A DNA stretch of 64,000 nt. It comes from Xiphophorus maculatus (lineage: Eukaryota > Chordata > Actinopteri > Cyprinodontiformes > Poeciliidae). Below, piece by piece: positions 37,801 through 49,629 of this stretch; position 1 is the stretch's first letter, and every line of letters starts with the position of its first letter. Both the position numbers and the translations under genes were made by a program. The stretch lies in assembly GCF_002775205.1 (NCBI RefSeq), contig NC_036453.1, positions 27,140,713-27,204,712 on the forward strand. The letters are read 5' to 3'. The notes below the pieces were generated by a model. It was not told the origin of the DNA. It was given only the letters and a program-made list of their open reading frames with translations, and did no database searches.

Positions 37801-40800
37801 ATTTCCTGTGAATACAGTTTTAATGCTCTATAAGTGGCCACAAGTACTCAAATAATTATCAGCACAAAAAAAACTTCTCAAAAAAAAAAAAAAATCCTAT
37901 ATTGGTCAATATCGGAATCACCATGTTGGGATTTTTAAAGATCAGTAATCGGGTACCGGTAGGGTTTAACCTCCACAGAAAAGATGCTAGCTGTATCCGC
38001 AGACGATTTTTGTTGTGTAGGCTGTGCATCCACATGGAAATCAGACATGCTGAGCAGAAGAAATCAGAAAGGACCATTCCTGAAATCGGGTTCCAAAGTG
38101 GATATATTTCAGGACGCCAGTTTCATGTTTCCGTCTGTGTATGAGAGCCACATCTTTTATTGAACAATGGCATCAGTGTCACCGTTCTGTGTTTCTGTGT
38201 CGTACTATGGTAGTGTTACAGCGCCACCGATTGGCCCGGCAGACCCAACATTTTCTGTCAAACTTTATCAGAAAACGTTTTTGAAAATACATTTCTCTGT
38301 GCAAAACTGATAATTAAATGTATCTTTAAAAATCTACAACGAAGAATACTGTGAACACTGTCTGTTACATGACAGAATCCATTAACTCTGCAACGAAATG
38401 AAGCAGAATTATCAGAGAATAGCACTGATGAGTCCATGTTTCTTTATTCATTATTTAGCAATTACAATTCCAAGTCCTGCTGTGACTCCACACATCAGTA
38501 CTGGGAACTTCATTACCGCTGTATTCCAACAACATGAGGCAACAGATGAAGACACACGCTGCTAAAAATGTATTTGGGGAAATAACAGTTGAACGATGGA
38601 GGGGTTTCTCACAGAGTGCATCTGTCCGTGTGAGAAAAACAATGCCAACTTGGCAGTCCATTTCAACAAGCGATTACATGCAAAGAAAAGCCATTAAGTC
38701 TACATGAGCAATCAGCAAACACACGGTTCGGCCATTGTTGTCACTCACTCATGCTAAAAGTTGCCAAAAGAAACGTGGCAGCCTCTTGTTTCATTAATAA
38801 AATGCAGAGCTACATCAGAAACATGCGCTTGTCTGCAAAACCCCTGACTACTGGTCATTGGTCATTACGAAGGCTGTGTTCAATGATCAGGAAAAAGGCT
38901 GGATTTTTTAGTTTCTCACTTGATAAAACTACAAACCGTACTGATTCCTTGGTGCAACTGCAGGAAAATATAACAGTGACAGCCATCAATAACTGCCAGC
39001 TGCTGAGGTAACTGTGTGACCGTGTGAAACTGAAACATTAATATACGCCGAATGACATGAATTCTTTCTTTACGCCGGCTTTTGACATAACTCACTTGTA
39101 TTGAGTTATTTAGGTTGCTGGCATCTCTCTAGCGTATGCATGGTTACTATTCTTGTCGCCTGTATGATGATTAATGAGCGTGCAAACATTCACAGACAAC
39201 ACTTTACTGCTCCGTGAACAACAATTCCTTAGTACCCACACACCGTCTCCTTACACCGTGACGGGCTGCGTGTGTAAATCCGCAGCGGCCGCTTCAGCTG
39301 CGGACGAGAAAATGAGGGGAACTCTGTCAGCATCTGGAATGGCACGCTAACAAGTAGCTGATACTCATATTGTGCACAGAAAAAAAAAGTCTTTGTGTAT
39401 GTATGAGATGAGCACTAGATGAGGGGTACCCGTCCGCTTCTGATTCCCCATTCTTCTTCAAATAGGCCACTCAGTAATTAAAAGATGAAAAGAAAAAAAC
39501 CTTCAAACACACACTTGAGCTGGAGTGGCACATCAAACAGGAGGGGGGATCATTGTAGTTTGCCATAATAAATGCTTTGGTCATAAAAAGCTTTTATTCT
39601 TATATAAGACTTATAAATTGTTCATAGAGAGAGGATAACACTTGTTTATGGAAAATCATTTTGGGAGATAAAAATGGAAGAAGTGTGAATTTGAAAGGCT
39701 TGGAGGAAGAGTTCTTCTAATCTGGATATTCCTCCAAATGCTACAGACCTGCAGCAGCTAAAACCATCTGGAATGTATATAAAAATTCACAAGTACTTGA
39801 GGAGCAGCTCCAAAAATGCATATAGGTGCCTATTTTAATAGTTGCACAAGGTATTTCGGCTTCCCAAGCTGCATTTCCTTTCAAATGTTTTTAGAAAAAG
39901 ATCCACACACCGGCAAATTTTCCGGGAATAATTTAATGCTGCGTTCCACAAAACAATCCAGGAAAAAGTGAATCCGCGCATACTGAAAGGTGAATAGGTA
40001 AGGTGTCCACTGTGTATGTGTATAAGATACAGTTTTTAACTTTTACGATGACTACACCTATCACAATAAGTCATAAAACAATTAATCGTATGATAAATTA
40101 AAATGAGCGCAATAATTTCCACTTGGGCAGCAGTCGTTACAGAGATGCTTCCCTTTAATATCGTTGAAAAGCCGGAGTTTCGGGGAAACACTGCCAACAT
40201 TTAACACAGGAGTTAGTTTGCACTACCTGCCACTTTTGCCTGTTTTCCCTGTCTAAACTGAATGATTATTATCTGTTTAAATGCAATTTTGATTACTGAG
40301 ACTTCATAATCTATTTTAATTATTGTTGTTTCAGTTGTTTTGGTTCTTTACTATGAACATGTATAATGTTTTCCAATTTCAGGGATACATTTTCTGTAGA
40401 AATTATTTTTTTTTATTATTCTCTGAGAGGATGTACATGCACCATTATTATATGAGTAGAAAATGGTCTCAAAATGACAATGTTACTCTCTTCATCGCAA
40501 TAATTTCTGGGACAAGCAAAACTTGTTATGGTGACATATCTAGCTATGACTAAAAATTCATTTCCTAATATTTCACAGGCTAAGGCTTTATGACCTCATT
40601 TCTGCTGTTACATATTCACACTTTTAAAATCATTAAAGTTGAGAACGGGTGTTTGGTGGCTAAATGCACTATTAAATCCTATGGGAGAAGAGGGATAATC
40701 TATCACCACCAAGTTCGTTTGTAACAGTAAATAATTCTTGGGTCCACAATATAAAAAGTTGTTTGCTCTCCACAATCAAACAACTCACTTCCTCTTCTCC

Positions 40801-40942
40801 AGTTGCGTTTCTTACCCTCGATGCTGAGTTCAAAGCAGACATGGCAGAAGGACAGGGTCCCCGTTTCAGTCTCTAATTTGCAGACGCTGCAGATATTGTC
40901 GTCATTCAGATCGATATTCACAAACTGCTCCTCTTCATCCAT
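28695..40942 (-). CDS. eurl: EURL homologue (C21orf91 orthologue), 4 coding exons
   Basis: Four coding exons join in phase: 40942-40816, 30690-30190, 29966-29904 and 28867-28695, giving 864 bases and 287 aa (human about 297). The N-terminus [16 protein letters not shown] is followed by four cysteines (C18-x2-C21, C33-x2-C36) that could bind zinc. Exon 3 has the family signature [19 protein letters not shown], and the C-terminus has the heptad-like [34 protein letters not shown] is known as a developmentally expressed protein linked to neural and retinal development, with no firm biochemical activity. An untranslated first exon probably ends at 42167. It lies upstream of btg3 on the same strand, as in human. 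Recognition rests on matching peptides in all four exons. Confidence 0.95.
29180..29410. repeat. Degenerate tandem repeat of about 20-25 bp
   Basis: Motifs of the type GAATAAAGTCGTAA recur about ten times with variation. This is a common form of simple, degenerate repeat in fish introns. It lies between eurl exons 4 and 5. Confidence 0.7.
29904..29966 (-). CDS. eurl: eurl exon 4 (63-bp exon)
   Basis: A short exon coding [20 protein letters not shown] between CTTTCAG| and GAAA|GTAAGC. Phases match on both sides. It corresponds to the conserved start of the C-terminal coiled-coil region. Confidence 0.92.
30190..30690 (-). CDS. eurl: eurl exon 3
   Basis: Residues 43-209, from [32 protein letters not shown] is the most conserved block. 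The middle is less conserved and rich in Gln, Arg and Ser. The donor GAAT|GTACGC is not the strongest, but its phase (1) joins exon 4 as Leu. Confidence 0.9.
31633..31673. repeat. Perfect inverted repeat, 19-bp arms, 3-bp spacer
   Basis: Arms 31633-31651 (AGACGGTCCAGAAAGGAAA) and 31655-31673 are exact reverse complements around TAG. Confidence 0.95.
31846..32020. mobile_element. Short hAT-type MITE (175 bp)
   Basis: Starts TAGTGATGCACCGATCCGAT and ends GGTCCAACTCTA. It is flanked by GTAATAAA (31838-31845) and GTAATAAC (32021-32028), which match at 7 of 8 positions, the size expected for hAT target duplications. The GTGCACCGAT motif recurs elsewhere in the window. Confidence 0.65.
33564..34841. 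mobile_element. hAT-type DNA transposon, 1278 bp, with perfect 8-bp target duplication
   Basis: The ends TAGGCCTGTAGTGATA and TATCGTGACAGGCCTA are inverted repeats. Both sides carry GGTCTATG (33556-33563 and 34842-34849). No hAT transposase frame was seen, so it is non-autonomous. Its interior contains an unrelated MADF-like coding fragment (34030-34281, minus). Confidence 0.85.
34030..34281 (-). pseudogene. MADF-like (Myb/SANT-type) fragment inside a transposon
   Basis: An 83-codon frame with [20 protein letters not shown], the core of MADF/SANT-like DNA-binding domains that accompany PIF/Harbinger transposases. The upstream helix is incomplete and no partner nuclease is present. It may be the remains of a Harbinger-type element inserted into the hAT element; no clear Harbinger ends were proven. 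Confidence 0.5.
40053..40542. mobile_element. Older hAT-type MITE related to the element at 33564-34841
   Basis: Ends TACACCTATCACAATAA and TTGTTATGGTGACATATCTA resemble degraded copies of the 33564-34841 termini, and both contain ACAATTAATCG-like sequence. Flanks ACGATGAC (40045-40052) and GCTATGAC (40543-40550) match at 6 of 8 positions. Confidence 0.6.
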
Positions 40943-40952
40943 TGTGCCTCGT
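40816..40952 (-). CDS. eurl: eurl exon 2, first coding exon
   Basis: The acceptor TTTCAG|ACGAGG lies ten bases before the ATG (40942-40940). The exon codes residues 1-42 with both CxxC pairs and ends GAGG|GTAAGA in phase 1. Confidence 0.93.
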
Positions 40953-42166
40953 CTGAAACACAACCGTTAAAAGATGGTGATAGCATCTCCAAAGGGTAGG
41001 TCTGACTTTTTAATTCAAGTCGTCAACAGCTTTCAGAATTACTTCTACTTTGTGTCAATTTACAAAACAATGCAGCAAAGACACAGAGCCTTCCCCACAG
41101 CAATACAATAAAAAGGACGCTAATATCGACCCGTTCACACCTGGCACCAACATCCGTCTTGAGTGATCTTATTATGTATGGATAGTTTGAACGCACTCAC
41201 GACACACTGAGGATGGTTTCCATTAAATTGAAGAGCCACAGATGAAAAAAAGCCCTCTCTAGTCAATGTCTTTGTTTGTTTTATCTAAAAAATAAAAACA
41301 AAAAAGTGTGATTCATATGTTAGCATTCATAAAAATCAAATCAAGAGAGTTATGGAATAGTTAGGACATTAAAATTTGTGTGTTTAATGAGCGTCCCCAA
41401 ACAACTACTGCTCAGTTGAACTCAGACTAACCAATCACACTTTCTGTCTGTAATCAATTGTTGATTGAGGCTGAATCCAAATTAAAATGTAAACGCAACT
41501 GAAGCACCCCTTGTTATAAACTAGACGTGAAAACAAATCAGCTTCTAGCACCACCATAACAGTCTAACTCAACAGAGCGTCACATCTTTTGCTTCCATTT
41601 TCTCTTCACAGATGACAGAAATAATGTCCCTGGTTCTTCTAGAGCGGTTCAGACCGGGAAACAGTTTTAAGTCATATCGAAAGCTCTGTTTCGCTTTGTT
41701 CTGTTGACAACATGCTGTCAAAATAATGAATACATTATGAACATAGCCCCTAGTATCCTAAACCGAGCATGCAAAATTACAGGTGAAACCATAGGACATG
41801 GTTACTGACACTATAACAACAAAGAGACTCGGTTATTTGATAAACTTTCCACCACGTCGGTGGAAACGCATACATGCATGACCTTCAGAACCAGACCCCA
41901 AGTGGTCGATACTTTTAATGTCTAAAAGCACACGGACTATAAGCCCGACACTTCACAGTTTAGAGGAACCGAGAGTCCCACAAAGTGTTAGTTACACCTC
42001 AGAGCGTTAGATAAACGAGTGCTAACAAGAAGTTATGCTAGCAGCACACTCGCATCCTCCGACCACTAGGTCCGCTTCGTGACCGTTATTCTGGGGAGCT
42101 AAACGGAAAGGGCTTGAGGAAAAACGGGTTTTATTTCCTAGTATAAAACCAGTCTGGCAAACTTAC

Positions 42167-42330
42167 CTCTCAACCGACGGCTCTTTTCGGACAGCTTTGA
42201 GCGGACACCTCGGTAGTTCACGGTCTCAGAGGGATCTCACACGTTAAACAAGACTGCGCGTCACGGTAAATCCAAGGAAGCCACAGGAACCTCAGTAGCC
42301 TCTAAGCGGAAGGAACCACTTTTCGGAGTG
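42167..42330 (-). other. Probable untranslated exon 1 and promoter-proximal region of eurl
   Basis: A canonical donor (GAGAG|GTAAGT, GT at 42166-42165) sits about 1.2 kb upstream of the first coding exon in locally GC-richer sequence. The upstream end near 42330 is a guess. No coding potential was seen. Confidence 0.5.
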
Positions 42331-43429
42331 AGGGGACATAAAGTAATTATACGCTTAAATATATGACATTTTGCCGGCAACATAAATATCCGAACAACAA
42401 AATGACATTTATCAACCTTCACTCACAAAACGTTCCTCTTCCAATGCAGAACTTTATTAAATAAACAGCCCAAAGACAAAAATGGCCGCCAGTGCACCCC
42501 TACGATTTAAGCAAGTATTTTCTTCCACGCGTCACCAAAACACGCGCATGTTTGGAAAGAACCAAAAACAAAAGTCACAAGTCACAAAATATGGGAAACA
42601 ATTTCGCGATTAGAAATATACAACATCAAATATTAATATCTTTACATCGAACAAATCTTTCGTTTTTTACTACTTTCTGTTGACATTCACGGGAACGTGG
42701 CAGGGCACGCGGGGAGCTGCCGCGAAACACCCAGAGCTGTAGTTATTATTATAAAGGATTTAGTGATTTAAGTGTAGCACGGCGGCTGTAAATCACTTTC
42801 ACCCAACATATCTGGAAAGCGACAACACAAAAGACCCTCTCTCCCCCAAAATGCTAAACAGAAACAAATGTTGAACAGTAATTTTTTTTAAAATTTCGTT
42901 CAAATTATTACATATACTTTTTTCCCCGAGCTATTATTTTTGACATTTAAAATGCTACCACGTTTGATAACGCAGTTATTATTGCTTTGCAGCATTTTGA
43001 AGTTTATGTCTCTTCATGTTCCGGTTATAATACTTTGTATACTGATAATATATTTGGCTTGTTGGCTGGACTGTACTTGCCCTTTAACTGATGGGTGTCT
43101 TCTGTGGCATGAAAAGTGTTTAATAGTAAATAATGAAAAGTATCAGGATCATGTCGGTCAATCATAATATTGTCTTCACAATATGTTCAATTTAACGTTG
43201 ACATGACTAATTTTAGAGACTTAATTAATCATTTTATTTGTTTACGTGCTGATATTTTCTTTAAAATTCACATTTGCAAAATTTTCCTTAAAGTCATTTC
43301 TCATTTTTTGGTTACAAACAGGATGTCATAAAACCACAGGTTAAGCTTTGAACATTTCTCAGCACACTGTTTAATGTATTATTCGAAAGTTAAAAGAGTT
43401 CAAACCAAGAAGAGATACAACTTTCTGCC
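42331..43429. other. Intergenic, upstream of eurl; no gene recognised
   Basis: AT-rich. The plus-strand frames here lack recognisable domains. Confidence 0.45.
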
Positions 43430-44220
43430 TAAGCCAACAGGAGAGCGTTAATCAGAGATGCACCGATGGTAGCTCTGGAGGAGCTGCAGGGATTCACATC
43501 AGTGGGAGAATCTCTTGACAGAAAAACTAATAGTTGCATACAAGCCATGTAGGAGACAGAGCAAACTTGGAAGAAGGCGCTCTGGTCAGATCACACCTGA
43601 ACACAATATATCCACTGTGACACAGTGACAGCATCATGCTGTTGGGATGCTTTTCTTGAACAGAAACAAAAATGCTGGTATGGGCTGACAGGATGATGGA
43701 TGGAACTAAATGCAGGTCAATACTAGAAGAAAACTTGTTTAATGTGTTAAAAGACTGGGGTGGAGGTTCACCCCTATGCAAGATGACTAACCTAAACATG
43801 AACTCAGAATAATGTAGGCCAGTGCATAACCTGCATATGGTTGTGCTAGAATGGCCCAGTCAAAGTAAAGACCTAAATCTAATGGAGATTTTGTGGCGAG
43901 ACACCAGTGTGGACAGATTTTAGACTCTGGATGGTCAGAGCTGCCACATAATCACCCAGATTTGCAGATGCACCTGCAGTGAAAAGTGGTTTTGGAAAAA
44001 TAAAAAGAATTTTTTTTTAAAAGCATAATACAAGTGGCACATTTTGGTATGTTTATTTGTAAAAGAAAAAAATCAAAGATTTTCACTCATTTTCTTGCTA
44101 CTTCTCTATTGTGAGCTAATTTCTGTTGGTGTATCACATAAAATCAAGTTTGTGGTTGTAATGTGATGAAATGTAAAAAATATATAAGAGCAATGAAGTT
44201 TTTTACATTCTCTGCGCCTG
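43430..44220 (+). mobile_element. Tc1-like transposon remnant
   Basis: Sense-strand transposase landmarks: AGCATCATGCTGTTGGGATG, GGATGATGGATGGAACTAAA, TAGAATGGCCCAGTCAAAG and CCTAAATCTAATGGAGAT (from the SPDLNPIE region). Frames are interrupted throughout. Confidence 0.85.
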
Positions 44221-44636
44221 TTTATAAAGTAGTTCAAGTACATAAAGACCATTCAGTTTTTCTTACAATAACAATCCCATGTATAAACCCTCTATAATGC
44301 CAGCTGCTCCAGGGACATATCAGTGATACTTTAGACTTATTTGGCCCTGCATTTTTCAGCTGCTGTTGTATCTGGGAATATACACAAGAACATGGCTACG
44401 TCAAAATGAACTGTCTTCATTTTTTAATTTACTTTCAGACAGTTTTCTGAAATTCTGAGCCCAGGAGTCGTTGATGTGGGGAGAGAGGGAGTAAAGGTTA
44501 GTGGGCTACAGAGAATGGCTTTCATTCTCCTTTGTCATTTTATCTCATTTAATGATAGAAAAATCAAAATGTTTCACAACTACAAACAAAATAAATTTTC
44601 AATGGACAATCATTGAAGCTTGTTATTGATCTAGAC

Positions 44637-45112
44637 CAGGGCTCCTCTCCAGAGGAACAAGTGGCTCTTTGGACCCTTTACAATGGCTCCAAATAACTTT
44701 GGCAGAAAGTGATCAACATTTTAGACATAGTAGCAAATTCTTAGCATAAGATTAGAAACGATGTCCCACCTCCATTCGTCTTCATTTCCCACAAATATCA
44801 ACATCCCATACAAGCAAACCGATCCTTGTATGGGATCGATGGGATAAAAGTTATCTTTTTTTATTATTTTAAAATCTACAGAGGGAAATAAAATGGCGGC
44901 TCTTTACAAATGACAAATGTCCTTATTTAGTAGCTGGATAGTTGAGTTTTATTTTCTCAGCAAGCCAAGTAACATTTGCAACTGTAAGGGGGTTAATTAA
45001 TTTATTTATTTCCCTCTGGGATTAATAAAGTATTTTTTAAATTAATTTACTGAGGGCAAAAATAGTTCCTAGGCTAGGATTGTAAATATTTCAGTAGTAT
45101 TTCAGACCCCTG
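44637..45112. mobile_element. hAT-type MITE (476 bp) with perfect 8-bp target duplication
   Basis: Ends CAGGGCTC and GACCCCTG. ATCTAGAC is repeated exactly on both sides (44629-44636 and 45113-45120). It includes a 12-bp inverted repeat at 44803-44836. No coding frame. Confidence 0.82.
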
Positions 45113-45409
45113 ATCTAGACGGTACCAGAATGTGACCGAGTGACTGTTCAGCAATGACTCAGGCGCCCCCTCCTGGAGAAACTTGAGTAATTCAAGCAAA
45201 ACTAAAACTGGGCTCAGTTACACTTTAGAGATGCAGGATGGGACCAGAACGTCCTCCTGCCTTCTGTTAACATAGCTCTGCTAGGCAAAGTTACATTTTC
45301 TTGAGCACGGAGGTGACTTGGAGCTAACAAGTGAAGTTCCGGAAAAATTGGTTGGGGAAAAACTAAAAATGTTTTTAGATTAAACCATTCTTCTTTCTTT
45401 GATTTTTTG

Positions 45410-46420
45410 TAAAAACCACAAGTCAACATCTGCTTCTCTTAAAGTGGTAAATGACAACACAGATGTTAAATATTGTGCAGCTTTTTTTATTGACTCATCT
45501 GAAGCTTTTGATGCTGTTGATCACATCTTGATGAATCGACTCTACAAAATTGTGTTACATCTTCTTCAAGTTGTAGCTGGTTCTCAAACTATTTACACAC
45601 ACTGTGTCCAGGCTGTGGGGTCTTTTTCCTCCCTCCTTCTTGTTTCACAGGGAGTGCCTCAAGGCTCAAGTAAGGAGTGCCTCACGGCTCCTTACTCAGG
45701 CCATTGTTGTTCATAATTTATGTCAACAACCTGTGTTAAATTGCCTGATGCTAAATCCCATCTTTATGCTGATGATGCGGTTATTTATTATTCATCTTCT
45801 TCAGTTTCTCAATCATTTAAACTTTTTGCAATATGTGTTTGTTCAGTGCTGTCTGATGAGGTTTAAGCTGGTTTTTAATGCAGATAAATCAAAAGCATTG
45901 TGGTACACAGCGCCCACTACTCCTCCCTAGCTTGCTAACTGTTCCAAAGGTCGAAATTTTATTTATCAGATGCTATGTATATTTAGGTATTCTGATTGAT
46001 AAATCTTATTGACAAACACATTTCTAAGCTAAAACTTAAATTGGATTATTATTAATTATTTAGATATGCTACTCATGAACTCTTCAGCCCAGCATTGGAA
46101 AAACAATTTAAAACTCCCACACATTATATGACAGTGGTTGTTTGTTTTTTTGTCAAGTATATCATTACTCACGGCATGCTATGACAAAATGTCCATCTTT
46201 AACTGATCTCAGACCCTCACTGGCTGGTCTTTATCTAGAAAGAGATTCTTGGGCTTCTTTCTATACGTTATACTTGGTTCTATGTAGGAACTTTAGTCAT
46301 TATGGTCTGCGCTCTTGCAAGTCCCAAAAGTTACTACTGAACTGGGTAAAAGGGTATACCTTTGGGGCAATTCAAGTGAATTGTAAAGAATGTCTCATTT
46401 TGCTCCCGTAATTTATCAGC
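45410..46420 (+). pseudogene. Non-LTR (LINE) reverse-transcriptase fragment
   Basis: Decayed RT pieces in shifting frames: CAAFFIDSSEAFDAVDHI, then SQGVPQGS, then a broken YADD region and KLVFNADKSKALWYTA. The order of motifs is that of a LINE RT. The clade (L2-like or related) was not settled. Several frameshifts and no endonuclease seen. Confidence 0.8.
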
Positions 46421-46429
46421 TGTAACTCA

Positions 46430-47080
46430 TTAGCACAAAACCTTATTGTGTCTCTTGTTTGTATTTGGTCTTTTTGCATGTTTTCTGGACCAGGTCACTC
46501 TTGGGAAAGAGGTTTTATTCTCAATGAGTTTTTGGATATGTACATCTGAAGGCAAGTGCAGCAGTTTATGACAATTAGTGAACAAAGTCTCAAGAAGACC
46601 AACATACGCAGTCAACAGGACAGGGAGGAAGTCATGGAGAAGTCGGAAGCATAGCTAGGTTAGGAAATCATATCAGAAGACTTGAGGATCTCAATAGCAC
46701 TACAGTGTCATTCATCTGAATGTGAAACTGGTACAACTGTAATCTTACCAGGGCATGACCTTCCATCTAAACTGGCAGGCCAGGTAAGGAGACTATTAAT
46801 AAAAGAATCAGCTGAGACAACAACAGGGAGGGACAACTATTAATCATGCACTTGATGACTGAGGAAGTCCAAATTATAGTAGAGGACAAAGCATACACTG
46901 AATAAGGTGCTGCTCTCTTAAATCAGACCAAAATCATTTGTGGAGGAAATCTGAGCACCTCTATATAACATGATATTAGCAGTAGGGCTAACATCAAGCT
47001 ATTAGCATGATGTTGGATTTAGTTGATTATTGAAATAATCAACTAACTTAGTGATAGATTAAATGAGCATAGTGTTATGG
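46430..47080. other. No gene recognised
   Basis: Intergenic. Near 47020 a single TTGATTATTGAAATAATCAA palindrome resembles the hAT-type ends seen at 17029. Confidence 0.4.
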
Positions 47081-47690
47081 TTTGTGGTTTTAAAGTGAAC
47101 CCAAATACAGCAGGCGGAGTCATCTAGCAGGTTTTGTGAATTTAATGAAAAAGTTAAGACAAAAAATAAACTTACAATAAAAATTATGGAAAACACAGGG
47201 AACCAGGGAAGAGTAAAAAAACAGAAATCTATATGAGAATATGGCAGAGAGTGGCAGGGGTGTGACAGGCAGGTAACGGGAGGAACCAGCAAGTAGTTAG
47301 AAGAGACGAGGTGTGTACTGGGAGAGTGAATGCTGGGACAATGGACCTGGGCTGATTAGCTAACTGATTGCAGGTGTGAGGGGACAGAAGTCAGGCTGTC
47401 GAGAGAGAAAGTGGCACAGGGGGCAAGAGAGAGTACACAGGGTGACTAGGAAATGAATCTAACACGAAAAAAAATGACTGGACATAATGAACATATTAAA
47501 ACTCGAGTAACTTTAAATGATTAGACACAAAAAGTAACATAATAAACTAGAATCACTAAGAAAGAACTGAACTAAAGTAAAACATAAACAGACTAAGGAA
47601 CACAGAATAATAATGAAACTAAAATCAATAAATTAAACTCCAAAACAACTCAACACAGCCCAAGATGCAGGCTAAAAAAAAAAAAAAAAA
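47080..47690. repeat. Interspersed repeat, type unknown
   Basis: Purine-rich, with phrases such as GGAAAACACAGGGAACCAGG and GACTAAGGAACACAGAATAA, then a poly-A run at about 47674-47690. It looks like dispersed fish repeat sequence. No ends were identified. Confidence 0.4.
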
Positions 47691-47729
47691 TTGTTAGTTT
47701 TCTTAAACATTAAACTTGCGATAATTGAT

Positions 47730-47925
47730 TGAAGATGGATGAAGCTAAATACTGGCACATTCTGAAAGAAAACAGGAGAAATGCTGCTAAAAAAGTGAGA
47801 CCGGGTTCATCAGGTTCACTTCTCAGCAGGACAGGAACCCTAAACATACAGTTAGTTTGAATCAAAGTGTAGAATGGCCTAGTCAAAGTTTCAACCTAAA
47901 CTCAATCTCAATCAAGAGTGTTGCT
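47730..47925 (+). mobile_element. Tc1-like transposase fragment
   Basis: AAGATGGATGAAGCTAAATA, AGCAGGACAGGAACCCTAAA and AGAATGGCCTAGTCAAAG match the internal part of Tc1-type transposases. Ends are lost. Confidence 0.7.
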
Positions 47926-47929
47926 CACT

Positions 47930-48985
47930 CTGTAACATAAATCCCAATAAAACACGTTTGTTTTGAAGAACAAATCGAGCAAAAGGCGAAAAGGGATACG
48001 AATACTTTGGCAGGGACCTCCATTACTCACACACTCACGGATTTATGTGTCGTTTGCAGCGACATGTGAATGGACGACTCTTTGTGAGCCAGTGTCTCGC
48101 AAATGTGTTCGTTTGCCTCATCGCTTGCAACAAATATCGCTAAGACTGATGTCACGCTGAAAACAAATCCTGACACGTCTCTCTGGGCTCCTCCATGAAC
48201 AAACAGGAGGGCCACATGTTGACGCGGTGGCAGAGCGCTGGTTACTGTGCATCAACACCGGGCCCGTTTTCTGCCTCACAGATGCTTTGTCCTCCACAGA
48301 TGTTGGACTTTAACCTGTTCCAAGTAATCATACTCTCACCTGCAGACTTTCCAGGAAACATTTTTTTTTCTGTTTCTTTGCCGTAATCAAACATTTAGGA
48401 GGTGAGCAATGTACCAGAGCTTTTTGTTCAGCACGGAGTTAAATCGAAGCCAATGTAACTTTTGATTTTAATACTTTCAGTTACCACCGAGTGCTTTAGA
48501 TTACTTAGTTGTAAATCTCATAGCTCTTTGCTGCAGATTTGTGTTCACATCCCCGAAGCTTTTATCCGCGTGTCGCAGCTTGCCTCGCCGCTCAGACGAG
48601 CGATCTCTTGGATCCTGCTGAGCGAGTTCTGTGAGATTAAAAATGAAAGAAGGAAAACACACGGGGCCCAAAGAAGTCAAAGCAACTCTGATTAGAGTTT
48701 TGTTTTCAGGTAATCTGCTGCTAAAAAGCCTTTTAAAAACTTTTTTTGTTGTTATGTCTTGAGTAAACACATTCTCATGAATATTGCCGATGTATCGCGA
48801 TAAGGGCCTATTGGCTCACATGTTGAGCGCACCGTGATTCATGAGGGCTCTCTGCTTTCCGTCTGCCAGTCTGACAGAGCCGTGACTCACCTGAGTGGAA
48901 AAGTCCGTGGTACTGCTACACAAAGAAAGTATACAAACAATTCATACAAAAATGAAGCCATGCAATCCCTGAGTCGCTGTTTAAT
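47930..48985. other. No gene recognised
   Basis: Intergenic sequence without a recognised repeat, domain or signal. Confidence 0.45.
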
Positions 48986-48989
48986 CACA

Positions 48990-49625
48990 CAGCGGGTTCT
49001 GTTAGGAAAGTTAGTTACAAACCAGGGTTGTCACGTTATGATCAAAACCCTCTGTGTGCTTTATTGGGATTTTATGTGATGAACCGACAAAACATGCAAT
49101 TGTGAAAAGAAGAAAAATTATGCTGTTTAAGTAGTTCTTCACTTAAGAAGAATCTGAAACACTTAGTAGAATCACCCTTTGCTGCAGCCACAGTTGATAT
49201 TTTTGCCTATTCGTCTTTACAGAACAGCTATAGGTTGGTTAGATGGAATGTAGAGTATCTGTGAAAATCACTTTTCCAGTGTTGCCATACATTGGATTTA
49301 GTTCTTGACTCTGACTGAACCATTCTGACACATGACCATGTTTTGGTCTAACTATTCCGTGACCCCTCTGGATGCAACTTTAGGGTCGTTGACTTGTTGG
49401 AAAGTTAACCGCAGTCTTAGTCTCAAGTCCTCTAGGTTTTGGTGGGAATGTTGTGTTCTGGAATGTAACATTTCAGTTTTATCGGTCATACGTGGTCTGT
49501 GGCAAACTTTAATTAGCACTTCTGATGGCTTGTGGTTCCCAGAAGTGCTTAACTGAGTTGTCAGTTTGTAGCTGCAATGTGTAAAAGCAAACTTCATCCT
49601 TTGGATCCCATCCATCTTTAAAATC
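48990..49625 (-). mobile_element. Tc1-like transposon remnant
   Basis: Read on the minus strand, pieces correspond to the transposase (for example the region around TTAGGGTCGTTGACTTGTTGG, whose complement codes a broken QQDNDP-like block). The end near 49050 reads TGGGATTTTATGTGATGAAC. Confidence 0.75.
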
Positions 49626-49629
49626 CTTT

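Larger units (their letters stand above)
30691..40815 (-). other. eurl intron 2 (about 10 kb)
   Basis: No exon was recognised. It holds hAT-type elements at 31846-32020, 33564-34841 and 40053-40542, a perfect inverted repeat at 31633-31673, and a poly-A run near 30740. The interval 36100-39350 shows no recognisable repeat and may contain conserved non-coding DNA. Confidence 0.6.
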
